From an uncultured delta proteobacterium (GTDB lineage: Bacteria > Desulfobacterota > Desulfobulbia > Desulfobulbales > Desulfocapsaceae), in the NCBI GenBank assembly GCA_903901335.1, contig CAIUQR010000057.1, positions 16,295 to 80,294 of the forward strand: DNA of 64,000 nt, in the 5' to 3' direction. Made by a program: the position numbers and the translations under genes. The notes beneath the pieces were generated by a model that made no database searches, had not been told where the DNA came from, and saw only the letters and a list, made by a program, of their open reading frames with translations. Below, in pieces: positions 36,109-44,752 of this stretch (the stretch's first letter is position 1; each line of letters opens with the position of its first letter).

Positions 36109-36981
36109 ATGATTGTTGTCAGGCTTATAGGGGGTTTGGGTAATCAGATGTTTCAGTATGCGATGGCGAGGTCGTTAGCTGATATCAGCGGAACACCGGT
36201 TAAGCTCGATATTTCAGGCTATGAACAGTACACCTTGCGTAGATTTGAACTTGGCGATTTTAATATTCGGGCCGAAATAGCAAGTAAAAGTGACATCGAT
36301 TTTTTCAGGGTTGATTTGAATCGCGATGCGCTTTGGCAGCGTGTGAAAAGGCGCTTGCCCTTTTTTACTCCGAAGATGGTTTATAATGAAAAGTCGTTTT
36401 CTTATGACAGCAGACTCAGAAATAGTGTACCGCCTGTGTATTTTGACGGCTATTGGCAGACTGAAAAATATTTTGAAGACAATGCGGCGGCAATTCGGAA
36501 CGATTTCACCTTGTTCGCACGTCTGGATGCGGCCAATCTGGAACAGCTCAGGCATATAGAACATTCAAACGCGGTGTCACTGCATGTTCGCCGGGGTGAT
36601 TATGTAAATGATCCGAATACTCATGAGTGCCACGGAGTCTGCTCAACTGATTATTACCGGGATGCGGTAGCCTGCATGGCAGACAGAGTCGGGCCATTGC
36701 AGCTTTTTATATTTTCTGATGATCATCAATGGGCAAAGGCAAACCTTGATTTTGGCTATCCCGCGACGTTTGTTACTGTGAATTCTGATAAAAAAGGGGT
36801 TTTTGATATGATGTTAATGAGGCACTGCAAACACCATATCATTGCAAATAGTTCGTTCAGCTGGTGGGGTGCCTGGCTGAATCCGTCGCCTGACAAAACA
36901 GTCATCGCGCCGCGCCGCTGGTTTAACAAGATGAAGCAGGATACTCGCGATCTGCTGCCTTCGGCCTGGGTTGTGTTATGA
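36109..36981 (+). CDS. Alpha-1,2-fucosyltransferase, GT11 family
   Basis: About 290 residues from the ATG at 36109 (MIVVRLIGGLGNQMFQYA), with AAGGAA upstream. GGLGNQMFQYAMARSLA and the diagnostic HVRRGDYV motif place it in GT11, which transfers fucose (or rarely galactose) in alpha-1,2 linkage. A final NSSFSWWGAWLN segment is also characteristic. No GDP-fucose synthesis genes (gmd, fcl) lie in the window. It is cytoplasmic or membrane-associated and ends in an ATGA overlap with the next glycosyltransferase. Confidence 0.93.
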   Translation: MIVVRLIGGLGNQMFQYAMARSLADISGTPVKLDISGYEQYTLRRFELGDFNIRAEIASKSDIDFFRVDLNRDALWQRVKRRLPFFTPKMVYNEKSFSYDSRLRNSVPPVYFDGYWQTEKYFEDNAAAIRNDFTLFARLDAANLEQLRHIEHSNAVSLHVRRGDYVNDPNTHECHGVCSTDYYRDAVACMADRVGPLQLFIFSDDHQWAKANLDFGYPATFVTVNSDKKGVFDMMLMRHCKHHIIANSSFSWWGAWLNPSPDKTVIAPRRWFNKMKQDTRDLLPSAWVVL

Positions 36982-37982
36982 ACAGCCCTCTGGTCAGCGT
37001 CGTATTGCCGGTTTACAATGGTGCCGCCTATCTGGCCAGCGCTGTCGACTGTATACTGAAGCAGACATTTGCCGACTTCGAGTTGATAGTCATAATCGAC
37101 GGTTCAACGGACGCATCTGCCGCTCTACTTGCTGAAATCCATGATCCCAGGGTGATTGTAGTTCACCAGAAAAATGCAGGTTTAGCCGCTTCACTGAACC
37201 GTGCTATAGAAATGGCTCGGGGACCGTATATTGCCCGTCAGGATCAGGACGATATTTCGATGCCGACACGCCTGGCTTGCCAATTTGAGTTTATGGAAAC
37301 ACATCCAAAATGTGCACTTCTCGGCACAAGAGCGGAAATATGGGTTGGCGATCAAAAGACGGAGCGTGCTCACGATCATCCCGTTGAAGATGCGTCTCTC
37401 CGGTTTGAACTTCTGTTTAATAATCCATTTGTACATTCATCGGTCATGTTAAGAAAGTCGTCTCTTGACGAAGTCGGTTTATACGCAACCGATTCTGCGC
37501 GGCAGCCCCCTGAAGATTATGAACTGTGGTCTCGTATTGCCAGACACGCCATGATTGCCAATCTGCCGGAACGGATGACGATCTACCGGGAGGTCCCCAA
37601 AAGCATGTCGCGCGTGGGGCGCAATCCGTTTCTTGAAAAACTGGTAGTAATCAGCTCCGAAAATATTGCCGCTATCCTGGGGCTTACTGGGCCGTCATCT
37701 GTTACCGGCGATATTGCCGCAATGACCCATAGCGCCTATGACTGCCTTTCTGCGAAACCGGATCTCAAATCAATGTGTGATTACGTGTATAAAGCCGGTC
37801 TTCGTATTCATGCCGGATCAGGTGAGTCGGATGTTCTGCAACGAGCTGAATTTCGTGTCAAATGCCTGCGACACCAGTATTTGGTTTACCGGTACAAGGC
37901 TGACTGGTTGCGCCCGTTCGTGCGATTTACTCGTACTATGAAAATGAGAATAAAAAAATATGCAAACTACGAAGCAAAGTAA
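36978..37982 (+). CDS. Glycosyltransferase family 2
   Basis: A 334-residue GT-A fold enzyme: VSVVLPVYNGAAYLASAV, then LIVIIDGSTD and the DxD-type RQDQDDIS motif. ATG overlaps the stop of the fucosyltransferase gene by 4 nt (ATGA), so the two are translated together. It would add one sugar to the undecaprenyl-linked chain at the inner membrane. The sugar is unknown. Confidence 0.92.
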   Translation: MNSPLVSVVLPVYNGAAYLASAVDCILKQTFADFELIVIIDGSTDASAALLAEIHDPRVIVVHQKNAGLAASLNRAIEMARGPYIARQDQDDISMPTRLACQFEFMETHPKCALLGTRAEIWVGDQKTERAHDHPVEDASLRFELLFNNPFVHSSVMLRKSSLDEVGLYATDSARQPPEDYELWSRIARHAMIANLPERMTIYREVPKSMSRVGRNPFLEKLVVISSENIAAILGLTGPSSVTGDIAAMTHSAYDCLSAKPDLKSMCDYVYKAGLRIHAGSGESDVLQRAEFRVKCLRHQYLVYRYKADWLRPFVRFTRTMKMRIKKYANYEAK

Positions 37983-37999
37983 TTTCCCCCGAGACTGCG

Positions 38000-39451
38000 A
38001 TGCGATTTCTATTTTGCTGTGAATTCTATCATCCCAGCGTCGGCGGTGTCCAGGAGGTGATGCGTCAAATAGCTGAAGGTCTGGTGCGGCGCGGCCACTC
38101 TGTTACGGTGGCGACGACTCGCCTGGCAAATCGCACATCATGCGAATTGAACGGTGTACGAATAGAAGAGTTCGGTGTAATGGGCAATTTCGCGGGGGGG
38201 ATAAGTGGCGAAGTTGAGCGTTACCGTGAATATGTTCTGAAAGCCGATGTAGATGCCATTATGATCAAGGCGGCCCAACAGTGGACATTCGACGCACTTT
38301 GGCCGGTGCTGCCCGGGATCAAAGCTCGAAAGGTCTTCATTCCGTGCGGGTTTTCAGGACTGTATTTTCCTTCCTTCGCGGAATATTTCAAGAAACTTCC
38401 TGATATACTTCGTTTATTCGATCACCTGATATTTTATGCGACTCGCTATCGCGATATCGAGTTTGCGCGCACACATGGCATTAAGCACTTCTCGATTATC
38501 CCGAATGGAGCAAGCGAGGTAGAGTTTGCGGCTCCTGTCGACCCGCTTTTTCGTTCACGGCATAATATCCCTGAAGACAGCTTTATATTTCTCACTGTCG
38601 GGAGTCTGACCGGGGCCAAAGGCCATCTGGAGATTGCTCAGGCCTTCGCCAGGATGGATACAGGCGGGCGAAAGGCAGTCCTGATTTTGAATGGCAATAT
38701 CCCTGTCTCGCCTCAGGTCGTAGGTGTGGCTGGAGATAGCATTACAGAAAAACCATCTGTTTTTATTAAAGCCGATCAGTGTGGATCCGGCCGAATTCCC
38801 TGCGCCAGGGAATTAATGGAGGCCGTATGTTCGCGAGGCTGTGCTTTTTGGGGTAAGGTTTCATCTGCAATGCAGCTGATGTGCCGCGCATTTAAAATTG
38901 CAATCAATGAAGGCTGGCATGGTGTTGAAAATCGATTGGTTTTAATCTTTACTGGTCGAAAATTAGAGGGCTTGCCTTCCCTGGCATTGAAATTGATTCC
39001 ACAGCGATGGATAAACCCTCTTGGTTATTGGATTAAACAATCAAACAAGCAGCCCTGCAAACGAGCAATAACATCGGATCTTCCGCGACCGGAGTTGATC
39101 CAGGCATTCAAGAACGCAGATTTGTTTGTATTTGCATCGAACATCGAATATTCTCCGCTTGTCCTCTTTGAGTCGGCTGCCGCCGGCACGCCTTTTTTGA
39201 CTGTGCCTGTTGGTAATTCAGAGGAGATTGCCGAATGGACCGGTGGCGGGATTATTTGTCCTGCATCAATAGAAAAAAATGGAATTACTCGTGTCTGCCC
39301 GGAGGTTCTTGCCGCCGAAATGCAGAAAGCTATGGGCTCTCCGCTGTTGTTAGCCCAACTTGGCCGTATGGGACATGAGCAATGGAAACAACGTTTTACC
39401 TGGTCGCATCTTGTTTGCCTCTATGAGGAAATATTATGCAAACCATCTTAG
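38000..39451 (+). CDS. Glycosyltransferase family 4 with a long internal insertion
   Basis: A 483-residue GT-B enzyme. N-terminal CEFYHPSVGGVQEVMRQIAEGLVRRGH, linker SIIPNGASEVEF and donor-site FVFASNIEYSPLVLFESAAAGTPF are typical of GT4. Between ~235 and ~345 there is an extra ~100-residue segment, rich in Cys (several spaced singly: ADQCGSG, IPCAREL, VCSRGCAFWG) and Trp, that ordinary GT4 enzymes lack. A normal enzyme is ~370-400 residues. The segment may be an added domain; it has no recognisable fold. ATG start, 17 nt after the GT2 gene. Confidence 0.85.
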   Translation: MRFLFCCEFYHPSVGGVQEVMRQIAEGLVRRGHSVTVATTRLANRTSCELNGVRIEEFGVMGNFAGGISGEVERYREYVLKADVDAIMIKAAQQWTFDALWPVLPGIKARKVFIPCGFSGLYFPSFAEYFKKLPDILRLFDHLIFYATRYRDIEFARTHGIKHFSIIPNGASEVEFAAPVDPLFRSRHNIPEDSFIFLTVGSLTGAKGHLEIAQAFARMDTGGRKAVLILNGNIPVSPQVVGVAGDSITEKPSVFIKADQCGSGRIPCARELMEAVCSRGCAFWGKVSSAMQLMCRAFKIAINEGWHGVENRLVLIFTGRKLEGLPSLALKLIPQRWINPLGYWIKQSNKQPCKRAITSDLPRPELIQAFKNADLFVFASNIEYSPLVLFESAAAGTPFLTVPVGNSEEIAEWTGGGIICPASIEKNGITRVCPEVLAAEMQKAMGSPLLLAQLGRMGHEQWKQRFTWSHLVCLYEEILCKPS

Positions 39452-39566
39452 AATTCATAGCCGGTCAGGGCGAACAAGACCTTGGTGTATATCTCGAAAA
39501 AAGAACATATATATCAGACAGATATTTCTGTTGTTGTGTTGCAATCTGTTGAGTCATTATGATTTT

Positions 39567-40604
39567 ATGAACAAAAGAATTGATAGTATTGACGCATTGA
39601 AAGGATTTGCTATTGTATTGGTCGTGTCGGGCCATGCTATACAGTCAAGTACTTGTTCTTTTGATGAAAATGTATATTTCCGTATTATCTATTCTTTCCA
39701 TATGCCGCTCTTTATGTTCTTGAGCGGTCTGGTCGCCTCGCACTCTTGCGATGTTCCGGTATGGCCATATTTGAAAAAGAAATTCATCGCGCTTGTTGTG
39801 CCATTTGTCTCTTGGTATGCTGTGGGGTATTTTGCTAACGGTGCGTATCACACCATTACGCTTAAAACATATATAGTTAGGCTATTGCTTTCTCCTGACT
39901 ATGGCCTGTGGTTTCTATGGATCCTTTTTTTGAATTATTGTTTTTTGGCTATAGCGGTAAGAATGGAAAAAAGATTGGGTATTTTTGCATATCTTGTGAT
40001 TGTGCTACTTATTGAATTAGCACCGTTTCGATGTCTTGGTGTTGGTATTTTGAAGATTCATTTTGTCTATTTTATAGCTGGATACCTCCTAATGAAATAC
40101 AAGGAAATTTTAAAAAGATATCTTATTCACGCTCAAATTGCTGCAGTGATAATTTTTCCTGTGTTAGTGTCTCAATGGCACAGGACGAAAGGGTTCAGCT
40201 TTTCCTCGCAAATCAATAATTGGGTCGAGTCTTATGGCTATTTCCTGCATATTCCGCAATTGATTGTATATTATGGATGTGTTCTTTCCTTAGCCTTTTC
40301 AGGGATGGCTCTTTCATATATTTTTATCAGCAATATCAGAACAGCTTTCTTTTACAAGTATCTTTGCAGGCTTGGGAAGTACACTTTGGATATATATGTT
40401 TCTCATCTGTATTTTTTATACGGAATAGGTCTTGGCGCAACTAGAATTTTCTCATCAGCTTTGGCAGCAGTTGTTGTCTCGTTAATGCTATCACTTTTGA
40501 TTTTAAGAAAGTTTAGAATATTGAATTTGCTTTTTCTTGGAAATAGGGCAAAAACTGCCAACAAAATTAATCCCGAGATGGTCACGGCATCAGCGCTTGT
40601 TTAA
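39567..40604 (+). CDS. Acyltransferase 3 family (OafA/WcwC-like) membrane protein
   Basis: About 345 residues from the ATG at 39567 (MNKRIDSIDALKGFAIVLVVSGHAI). The IDALKGFAI...SGHA start and the helical, hydrophobic body with ~10 segments are the acyltransferase 3 signature; the conserved catalytic His is in SGHA. Such proteins O-acylate glycans at the outer face of the inner membrane. AT-rich compared with the preceding genes. The upstream frame to 39360 overlaps the GT4 gene and is not coding. Confidence 0.9.
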   Translation: MNKRIDSIDALKGFAIVLVVSGHAIQSSTCSFDENVYFRIIYSFHMPLFMFLSGLVASHSCDVPVWPYLKKKFIALVVPFVSWYAVGYFANGAYHTITLKTYIVRLLLSPDYGLWFLWILFLNYCFLAIAVRMEKRLGIFAYLVIVLLIELAPFRCLGVGILKIHFVYFIAGYLLMKYKEILKRYLIHAQIAAVIIFPVLVSQWHRTKGFSFSSQINNWVESYGYFLHIPQLIVYYGCVLSLAFSGMALSYIFISNIRTAFFYKYLCRLGKYTLDIYVSHLYFLYGIGLGATRIFSSALAAVVVSLMLSLLILRKFRILNLLFLGNRAKTANKINPEMVTASALV

Positions 40605-40689
40605 TGCGATTAAAAAAATGGTTATCAGGTTTTCGACCACATAACCGATAGAAAAAATTAATCATTTTGTTGTATTCTTGCGAAAAATT

Positions 40690-41337
40690 ATGAAAAAAAT
40701 CTTGCGATCCGCCTTCTCTGCAATGTATAGAAAATATCAAAACTGGCAACGAAGAGATGCCTTTCTGAAAGTATCGCCACCCTATCGCTTGCACCTCGGC
40801 TGCGGGAATATACGCATCACCGGGTTTTGCAACGTTGATGTTGTGGAGACAATAGCAACCGACATCATCGATGATGTGAAGACATTACAGCTCTTTCCGG
40901 CGGAATCGGCAAGCGAGATTTATGCCTGCCATGTACTCGAACATTTTTCTCATGAGGATATCCCGCGCATTCTGAAACGCTGGTACGAAGTCCTGCAGCC
41001 AGGGGGATGCCTTCGCATATCGGTTCCCGATACTGATCGAATAGTAAAGATTTACTCCAATAATTGGAAACATTTTCAAACACCTGGTAACTCGCCCTGG
41101 ATAGGGCTTATCTATGGCGGTCAGTCGTCTCCCTACGACTATCATAAAACAGGATTCAATTTCTGCTGGCTGAAATATCTTCTGGAGTCCTGCGGCTTCA
41201 GTGATTGCCGGGAGTATCCGCATGAACCTCACTTCATAAATGGTCTTCAGGACGGTTCACTTGCGAAGGAACCTTTTGGAGAATATTTATCTCTTAATAT
41301 GTTTACGATTAAGCCTCAAAAGGGTATTAATCAATAA
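40690..41337 (+). CDS. SAM-dependent methyltransferase
   Basis: About 215 residues; ATG at 40690 or TTG 12 nt upstream. YRLHLGCGNIRITGFCNVD is the SAM motif, then IYACHVLEHFSHEDIPRIL and LQPGGCLRISVPD. It resembles small methyltransferases seen in glycan clusters of Gram-negative bacteria. The acceptor is unknown; glycan or lipid-linked sugar methylation is the likely role. It sits between the acyltransferase and a GT2 gene. Confidence 0.86.
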   Translation: MKKILRSAFSAMYRKYQNWQRRDAFLKVSPPYRLHLGCGNIRITGFCNVDVVETIATDIIDDVKTLQLFPAESASEIYACHVLEHFSHEDIPRILKRWYEVLQPGGCLRISVPDTDRIVKIYSNNWKHFQTPGNSPWIGLIYGGQSSPYDYHKTGFNFCWLKYLLESCGFSDCREYPHEPHFINGLQDGSLAKEPFGEYLSLNMFTIKPQKGINQ

Positions 41338-41391
41338 TGAAATTAAATACGGGATGTTATCGGATGTTCTCTTTGTTGTTTTTCCTGCATC

Positions 41392-42252
41392 GTGATTAAA
41401 GATACCCACCCGATTGAAATCAGTGTCGTTTTGCCGGTATATAATGGAGCGACTACGCTTGCCTGTGCGCTGCGTTCGGTTTTCGCGCAAACGCTCCAAA
41501 ACTATGAAATAGTACTCTTAGATGACGGTTCAACCGACAACTCAGTCAAAGTGGCGGAGACGTTTTCTGATCACCGTCTCCATATTATAAAAGACGGAAC
41601 AAACAGGGGGCTTGCATATCGGCTGAATCAGGGGATTGACCTTGCTCGCGGCCGGTATATCGCCAGAATGGATGCCGATGATATCTGCTTTCCGAAGAGA
41701 CTGGAACGTCAATTTGATTTCCTGGAAACGCATTCGACTATAGACTTGCTCGGTTGTCGCGCTATTGTTTTTCGAGGCGGTAAGGAAATAATTGGGTTGA
41801 TGCCGTTCCGGGCCGCGCATGAAGAGATCTGTGCCCGGCCGTGGAGCGGTTTGTATCTCTGTCACCCTACATGGATGGGACGTGCCGAATGGTTCCGGCG
41901 TCATCGATATCGTTTCCCGGAAGTCCTTCTTGCCGAAGATCAGGACCTGCTTCTCCGGACGTACCCGACGAGCCAATTCGCCTGTCTTGAAGATGTGTTG
42001 TTGGCCTACCGCAAGGAAAACTTTCATCTTGGCAAGACCTTGCGTGCGCGCCGGTCGCTCCTCAATACCCAACTTACGCACTTTCTTCGCCGCCACCAAT
42101 ATTTCAATGCAGTTTTGGCGATTGGAATTACCGGCGTAAAGATTATTGTTGATTGCCTTGCAGCTGTTCCGGGCTGCGAGGCTGTTTTTTTTAGAAGAAT
42201 GTCCGAACCGGTTTCTGCTTCGGTAACAAAAGAACTGCAATTGATTGAATGA
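41392..42252 (+). CDS. Glycosyltransferase family 2
   Basis: A 286-residue GT-A enzyme: ISVVLPVYNGATTLACALRSVFAQTLQNYEIVLLDDGSTD, DAD-like RMDADDIC and LLRTYPT-type C-terminal region. GTG start at 41392. It shares the two-domain layout of the GT2 at 36978 but is clearly distinct. Sugar unknown; it is one of five glycosyltransferases that would build the repeat unit. Confidence 0.92.
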   Translation: MIKDTHPIEISVVLPVYNGATTLACALRSVFAQTLQNYEIVLLDDGSTDNSVKVAETFSDHRLHIIKDGTNRGLAYRLNQGIDLARGRYIARMDADDICFPKRLERQFDFLETHSTIDLLGCRAIVFRGGKEIIGLMPFRAAHEEICARPWSGLYLCHPTWMGRAEWFRRHRYRFPEVLLAEDQDLLLRTYPTSQFACLEDVLLAYRKENFHLGKTLRARRSLLNTQLTHFLRRHQYFNAVLAIGITGVKIIVDCLAAVPGCEAVFFRRMSEPVSASVTKELQLIE

Positions 42253-42312
42253 AAGAGAAACCAACTTCGCAGCTTTTGCTCTTTTCGGTCTTAAAAAGTC
42301 AATCAATAAGAA

Positions 42313-43506
42313 ATGCGTAGTCATGTAACTAAACGGATTTGTTTTATTACTACCTTGCCGGTTACTTTAAAGGCGTTCGTCCGTCCGCAGACGGAGTTCT
42401 TGCTGCAAAATGGGTGGGATGTCACCTGGATTTGCGCCGAAGATACAGATTTTTCCAAAGACATTCCGAATGGAGTCAGGTATATACCGCTAAAGTTTAA
42501 ACGCGGATTGGATTTCTTTGGCATACCGGGGGCAATTTTTGCCTTGAACAATCTCTTTAAAAATGAACATTTTGACGTCGTACAGTATTCGACACCAAAT
42601 GCAGCATTTTATGCCAGTACTGCTGCGCGGCTGGCTGGAGTTCCGATTCGCATTTATGCGCAGTGGGGGATACGCTATGTCGGTTTTGACGGCATAGCGC
42701 GTTTTGTATTTAAACTCCTTGAGCGCTGGTGTTGCACCTGTTCGACCGTTGTTGAACCGGATAGCTTGAGTAATCTGGAATTTTCTATACAAGAAAATCT
42801 TTATCCCGGAAAAAAAGGCCGGGTTATCTGGAATGGAAGTGCGTGTGGTATAGATTTAGCTCGATTTGACAGAGCTCGGAAAAGATCCTGGAGAGATGGG
42901 TATCGGCAGAAAATCGGTATAGAGTCCAATCACCTGGTCGTCGGTTTTGTCGGTTCGATTAGAAAGGATAAAGGCTGTAATGAACTTATAGCTGCCTGTC
43001 GCAGCTTTTTTGGTGATATGCCGGAGGCACGTTTATTGCTTATTGGTGATAAGAATTTTTTTTACACTATCAAAAAAGATCTGCGTGATTGGGTTGAAAC
43101 GTCGCATCAGGTAGTATATGTCTTTCCAAATAAAGAGATACCGCAATATATGTCCTGCATGGATGTATTTTCATTGCCGAGTTACCGGGAAGGTTTTGGA
43201 ATGGTAATAATTGAAGCTGAAGCAATGGGTGTACCTGTGGCAGTAAGTGACGTTCCAGGCCCGATAGATGCGATTTTACCCGGAAAAACAGGCGTAGCAG
43301 TACCTGTGAAAGATACGGAAGCCTTGGCGGCAGCATTGAAAATGCTCCTTGGAGACAAAGAAAAACGAGAAGTTTTTGGTGAGAATGCTGCGAAATTTGT
43401 GCGCGAAAATTTCGAACAAAAAGAATTTCTTCATCGTGTCCTGCAAGATAAGGAACGTCTTCTGGCAGAGTACCAGCTCTATGTAGAGGGAAAAAGTGAA
43501 AAGTAA
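42313..43506 (+). CDS. Glycosyltransferase family 4
   Basis: A 397-residue GT-B enzyme of normal length: FITTLPVTLKAFVRPQTEFLL at the start, GFVGSIRKDKGCNELI, and the EX7E donor-site PSYREGFGMVIIEAEAMGVPVAVS. ATG at 42313; overlaps the following sugar transferase gene by 11 nt. PglA of the bacillosamine pathway is also GT4 and acts second, after PglC. This gene next to the PglC-like gene is the best candidate for that second transfer, as an inference. Confidence 0.92.
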   Translation: MRSHVTKRICFITTLPVTLKAFVRPQTEFLLQNGWDVTWICAEDTDFSKDIPNGVRYIPLKFKRGLDFFGIPGAIFALNNLFKNEHFDVVQYSTPNAAFYASTAARLAGVPIRIYAQWGIRYVGFDGIARFVFKLLERWCCTCSTVVEPDSLSNLEFSIQENLYPGKKGRVIWNGSACGIDLARFDRARKRSWRDGYRQKIGIESNHLVVGFVGSIRKDKGCNELIAACRSFFGDMPEARLLLIGDKNFFYTIKKDLRDWVETSHQVVYVFPNKEIPQYMSCMDVFSLPSYREGFGMVIIEAEAMGVPVAVSDVPGPIDAILPGKTGVAVPVKDTEALAAALKMLLGDKEKREVFGENAAKFVRENFEQKEFLHRVLQDKERLLAEYQLYVEGKSEK

Positions 43507-44104
43507 GCGCTTTTTTGATCTTATAGCAGCAATTATTGGTTTTTTCATAGTGTTACCGTTATGTTTTGCTCTTAGTCTTTTGATATGGAGAAGGATTGGT
43601 TCGCCTGTTTTTTTTTGCCAGATCCGTCCTGGTTTATGTGGCCAACCATTTCGAATGGTTAAATTCCGGACAATGACCGACAAGAGAGATGAGAAGGGTG
43701 AGCTGTTACCCGACGACAAGAGACTGACAAAATTCGGCCGTTTTTTACGGAGCACCAGTCTCGATGAGCTTCCGGAGTTGTTGAACGTGATTAAAGGAGA
43801 TATGAGTCTGGTGGGACCGCGCCCTCTGCTTATGGAATATCTGGAAAGGTATACACCCGAACAGGCCAGGCGGCATGAGGTACGGCCGGGAATTACAGGA
43901 TGGGCGCAGGTAAATGGGAGAAACGCTCTCTCGTGGGAAGAAAAATTTGAACTGGATGTCTGGTATGTGGATAACAGGTCGTTCTGGTTGGATATAAAGA
44001 TTCTGTTTTTGACGGTGTTGAAAACAATTCGCCGGGATGGGATCAGTGCCGAAGGTGAAGCCACCATGAGCAAATTTATGGGGTCGGATCGTAATGCAAA
44101 ATGA
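43496..44104 (+). CDS. Phosphoglycosyl transferase, PglC type
   Basis: A 202-residue monotopic enzyme: an N-terminal re-entrant helix (FFDLIAAIIGFFIVLPLCFALSLL), catalytic core MVKFRTMTDKRDEKG with the Asp-Glu pair in TSLDELPELLNVIKGDMSLVGPRPLL, and the C-terminal ITGWAQVNGRNALSWEEKFELDVWY. This small single-domain form loads the first sugar-phosphate onto undecaprenyl phosphate. Its neighbours PglD and PglE and the upstream PglF fit diNAcBac-1-phosphate as substrate. GTG start overlapping the GT4 gene; it overlaps the acetyltransferase gene by 11 nt. Confidence 0.93.
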   Translation: MKSKRFFDLIAAIIGFFIVLPLCFALSLLIWRRIGSPVFFCQIRPGLCGQPFRMVKFRTMTDKRDEKGELLPDDKRLTKFGRFLRSTSLDELPELLNVIKGDMSLVGPRPLLMEYLERYTPEQARRHEVRPGITGWAQVNGRNALSWEEKFELDVWYVDNRSFWLDIKILFLTVLKTIRRDGISAEGEATMSKFMGSDRNAK

Positions 44105-44717
44105 GAATCAGCCGATATTTATTTTTGGTGCCGGCGGACATGCGAAGGTCCTTATCGATATCGTAGAAAAAAGTAGTGTTTTTTCACTTTCATTTCTCGT
44201 TGATGACGATCCGTTGCTCAGAGGTACAGCTTTTTTGGGTTATCCGGTGATTGGTGGAAAAAAAGAACTTACCGCACTGGAAAGAAGAGTAGAATGTGCA
44301 TTGATAGCGATTGGAAACAACGCAGCTCGATGTGCTGTCGGTCAATGGCTGCAAGCCAATGGGTATACATTGATCAGTGCTGCCCATCCTTCCTCGCAGA
44401 TTGGAAGGGCGGTTGAAATAGGCGCAGGGACTGTGCTCATGGCCAATACTGTGGTTAATCCTTCATCAAAAGTAGGGGACAATGTTATCATTAACACCGG
44501 TGCTACGGTTGATCATGATTGTGTAATCGGGGATGGTGTTCATATCGCACCAGGTGCAACAGTTTGCGGAACCGTCAAAGTAGGTAAAAAGTCGTTTATT
44601 GGGGCCGGATCAACCGTCATCAATAACATCACGATTGGGAAAAATGTTTTCATCGGGGCTGGAACCACGGTCTCCTCCGATGTCTCAGACGGGATGAGGA
44701 TAGTCGGGCCGCGTTGA
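44094..44717 (+). CDS. pglD: Sugar N-acetyltransferase, PglD/NeuD type
   Basis: A 207-residue enzyme: N-terminal Rossmann-like PIFIFGAGGHAKVLIDIV binds the UDP-4-amino sugar, and a left-handed beta-helix follows with AHPSSQIGRAVEIGAG, the catalytic-base region GATVDHDCVIGDGVHIAPG and a VGAGTTVSSDV-like C-terminal turn. PglD makes UDP-di-N-acetylbacillosamine with acetyl-CoA. Overlaps on both sides show coupling to the PglC-like and aminotransferase genes. Confidence 0.92.
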   Translation: MQNENQPIFIFGAGGHAKVLIDIVEKSSVFSLSFLVDDDPLLRGTAFLGYPVIGGKKELTALERRVECALIAIGNNAARCAVGQWLQANGYTLISAAHPSSQIGRAVEIGAGTVLMANTVVNPSSKVGDNVIINTGATVDHDCVIGDGVHIAPGATVCGTVKVGKKSFIGAGSTVINNITIGKNVFIGAGTTVSSDVSDGMRIVGPR

Positions 44718-44752
44718 AATCTATAAAAAATATGCAAGAAGATCAAAATAAT

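Noticed and set aside
39360..39566. N-terminal extension of the acyltransferase
   Set aside because: Overlaps the GT4 gene in another frame; the conserved acyltransferase start is at 39567.
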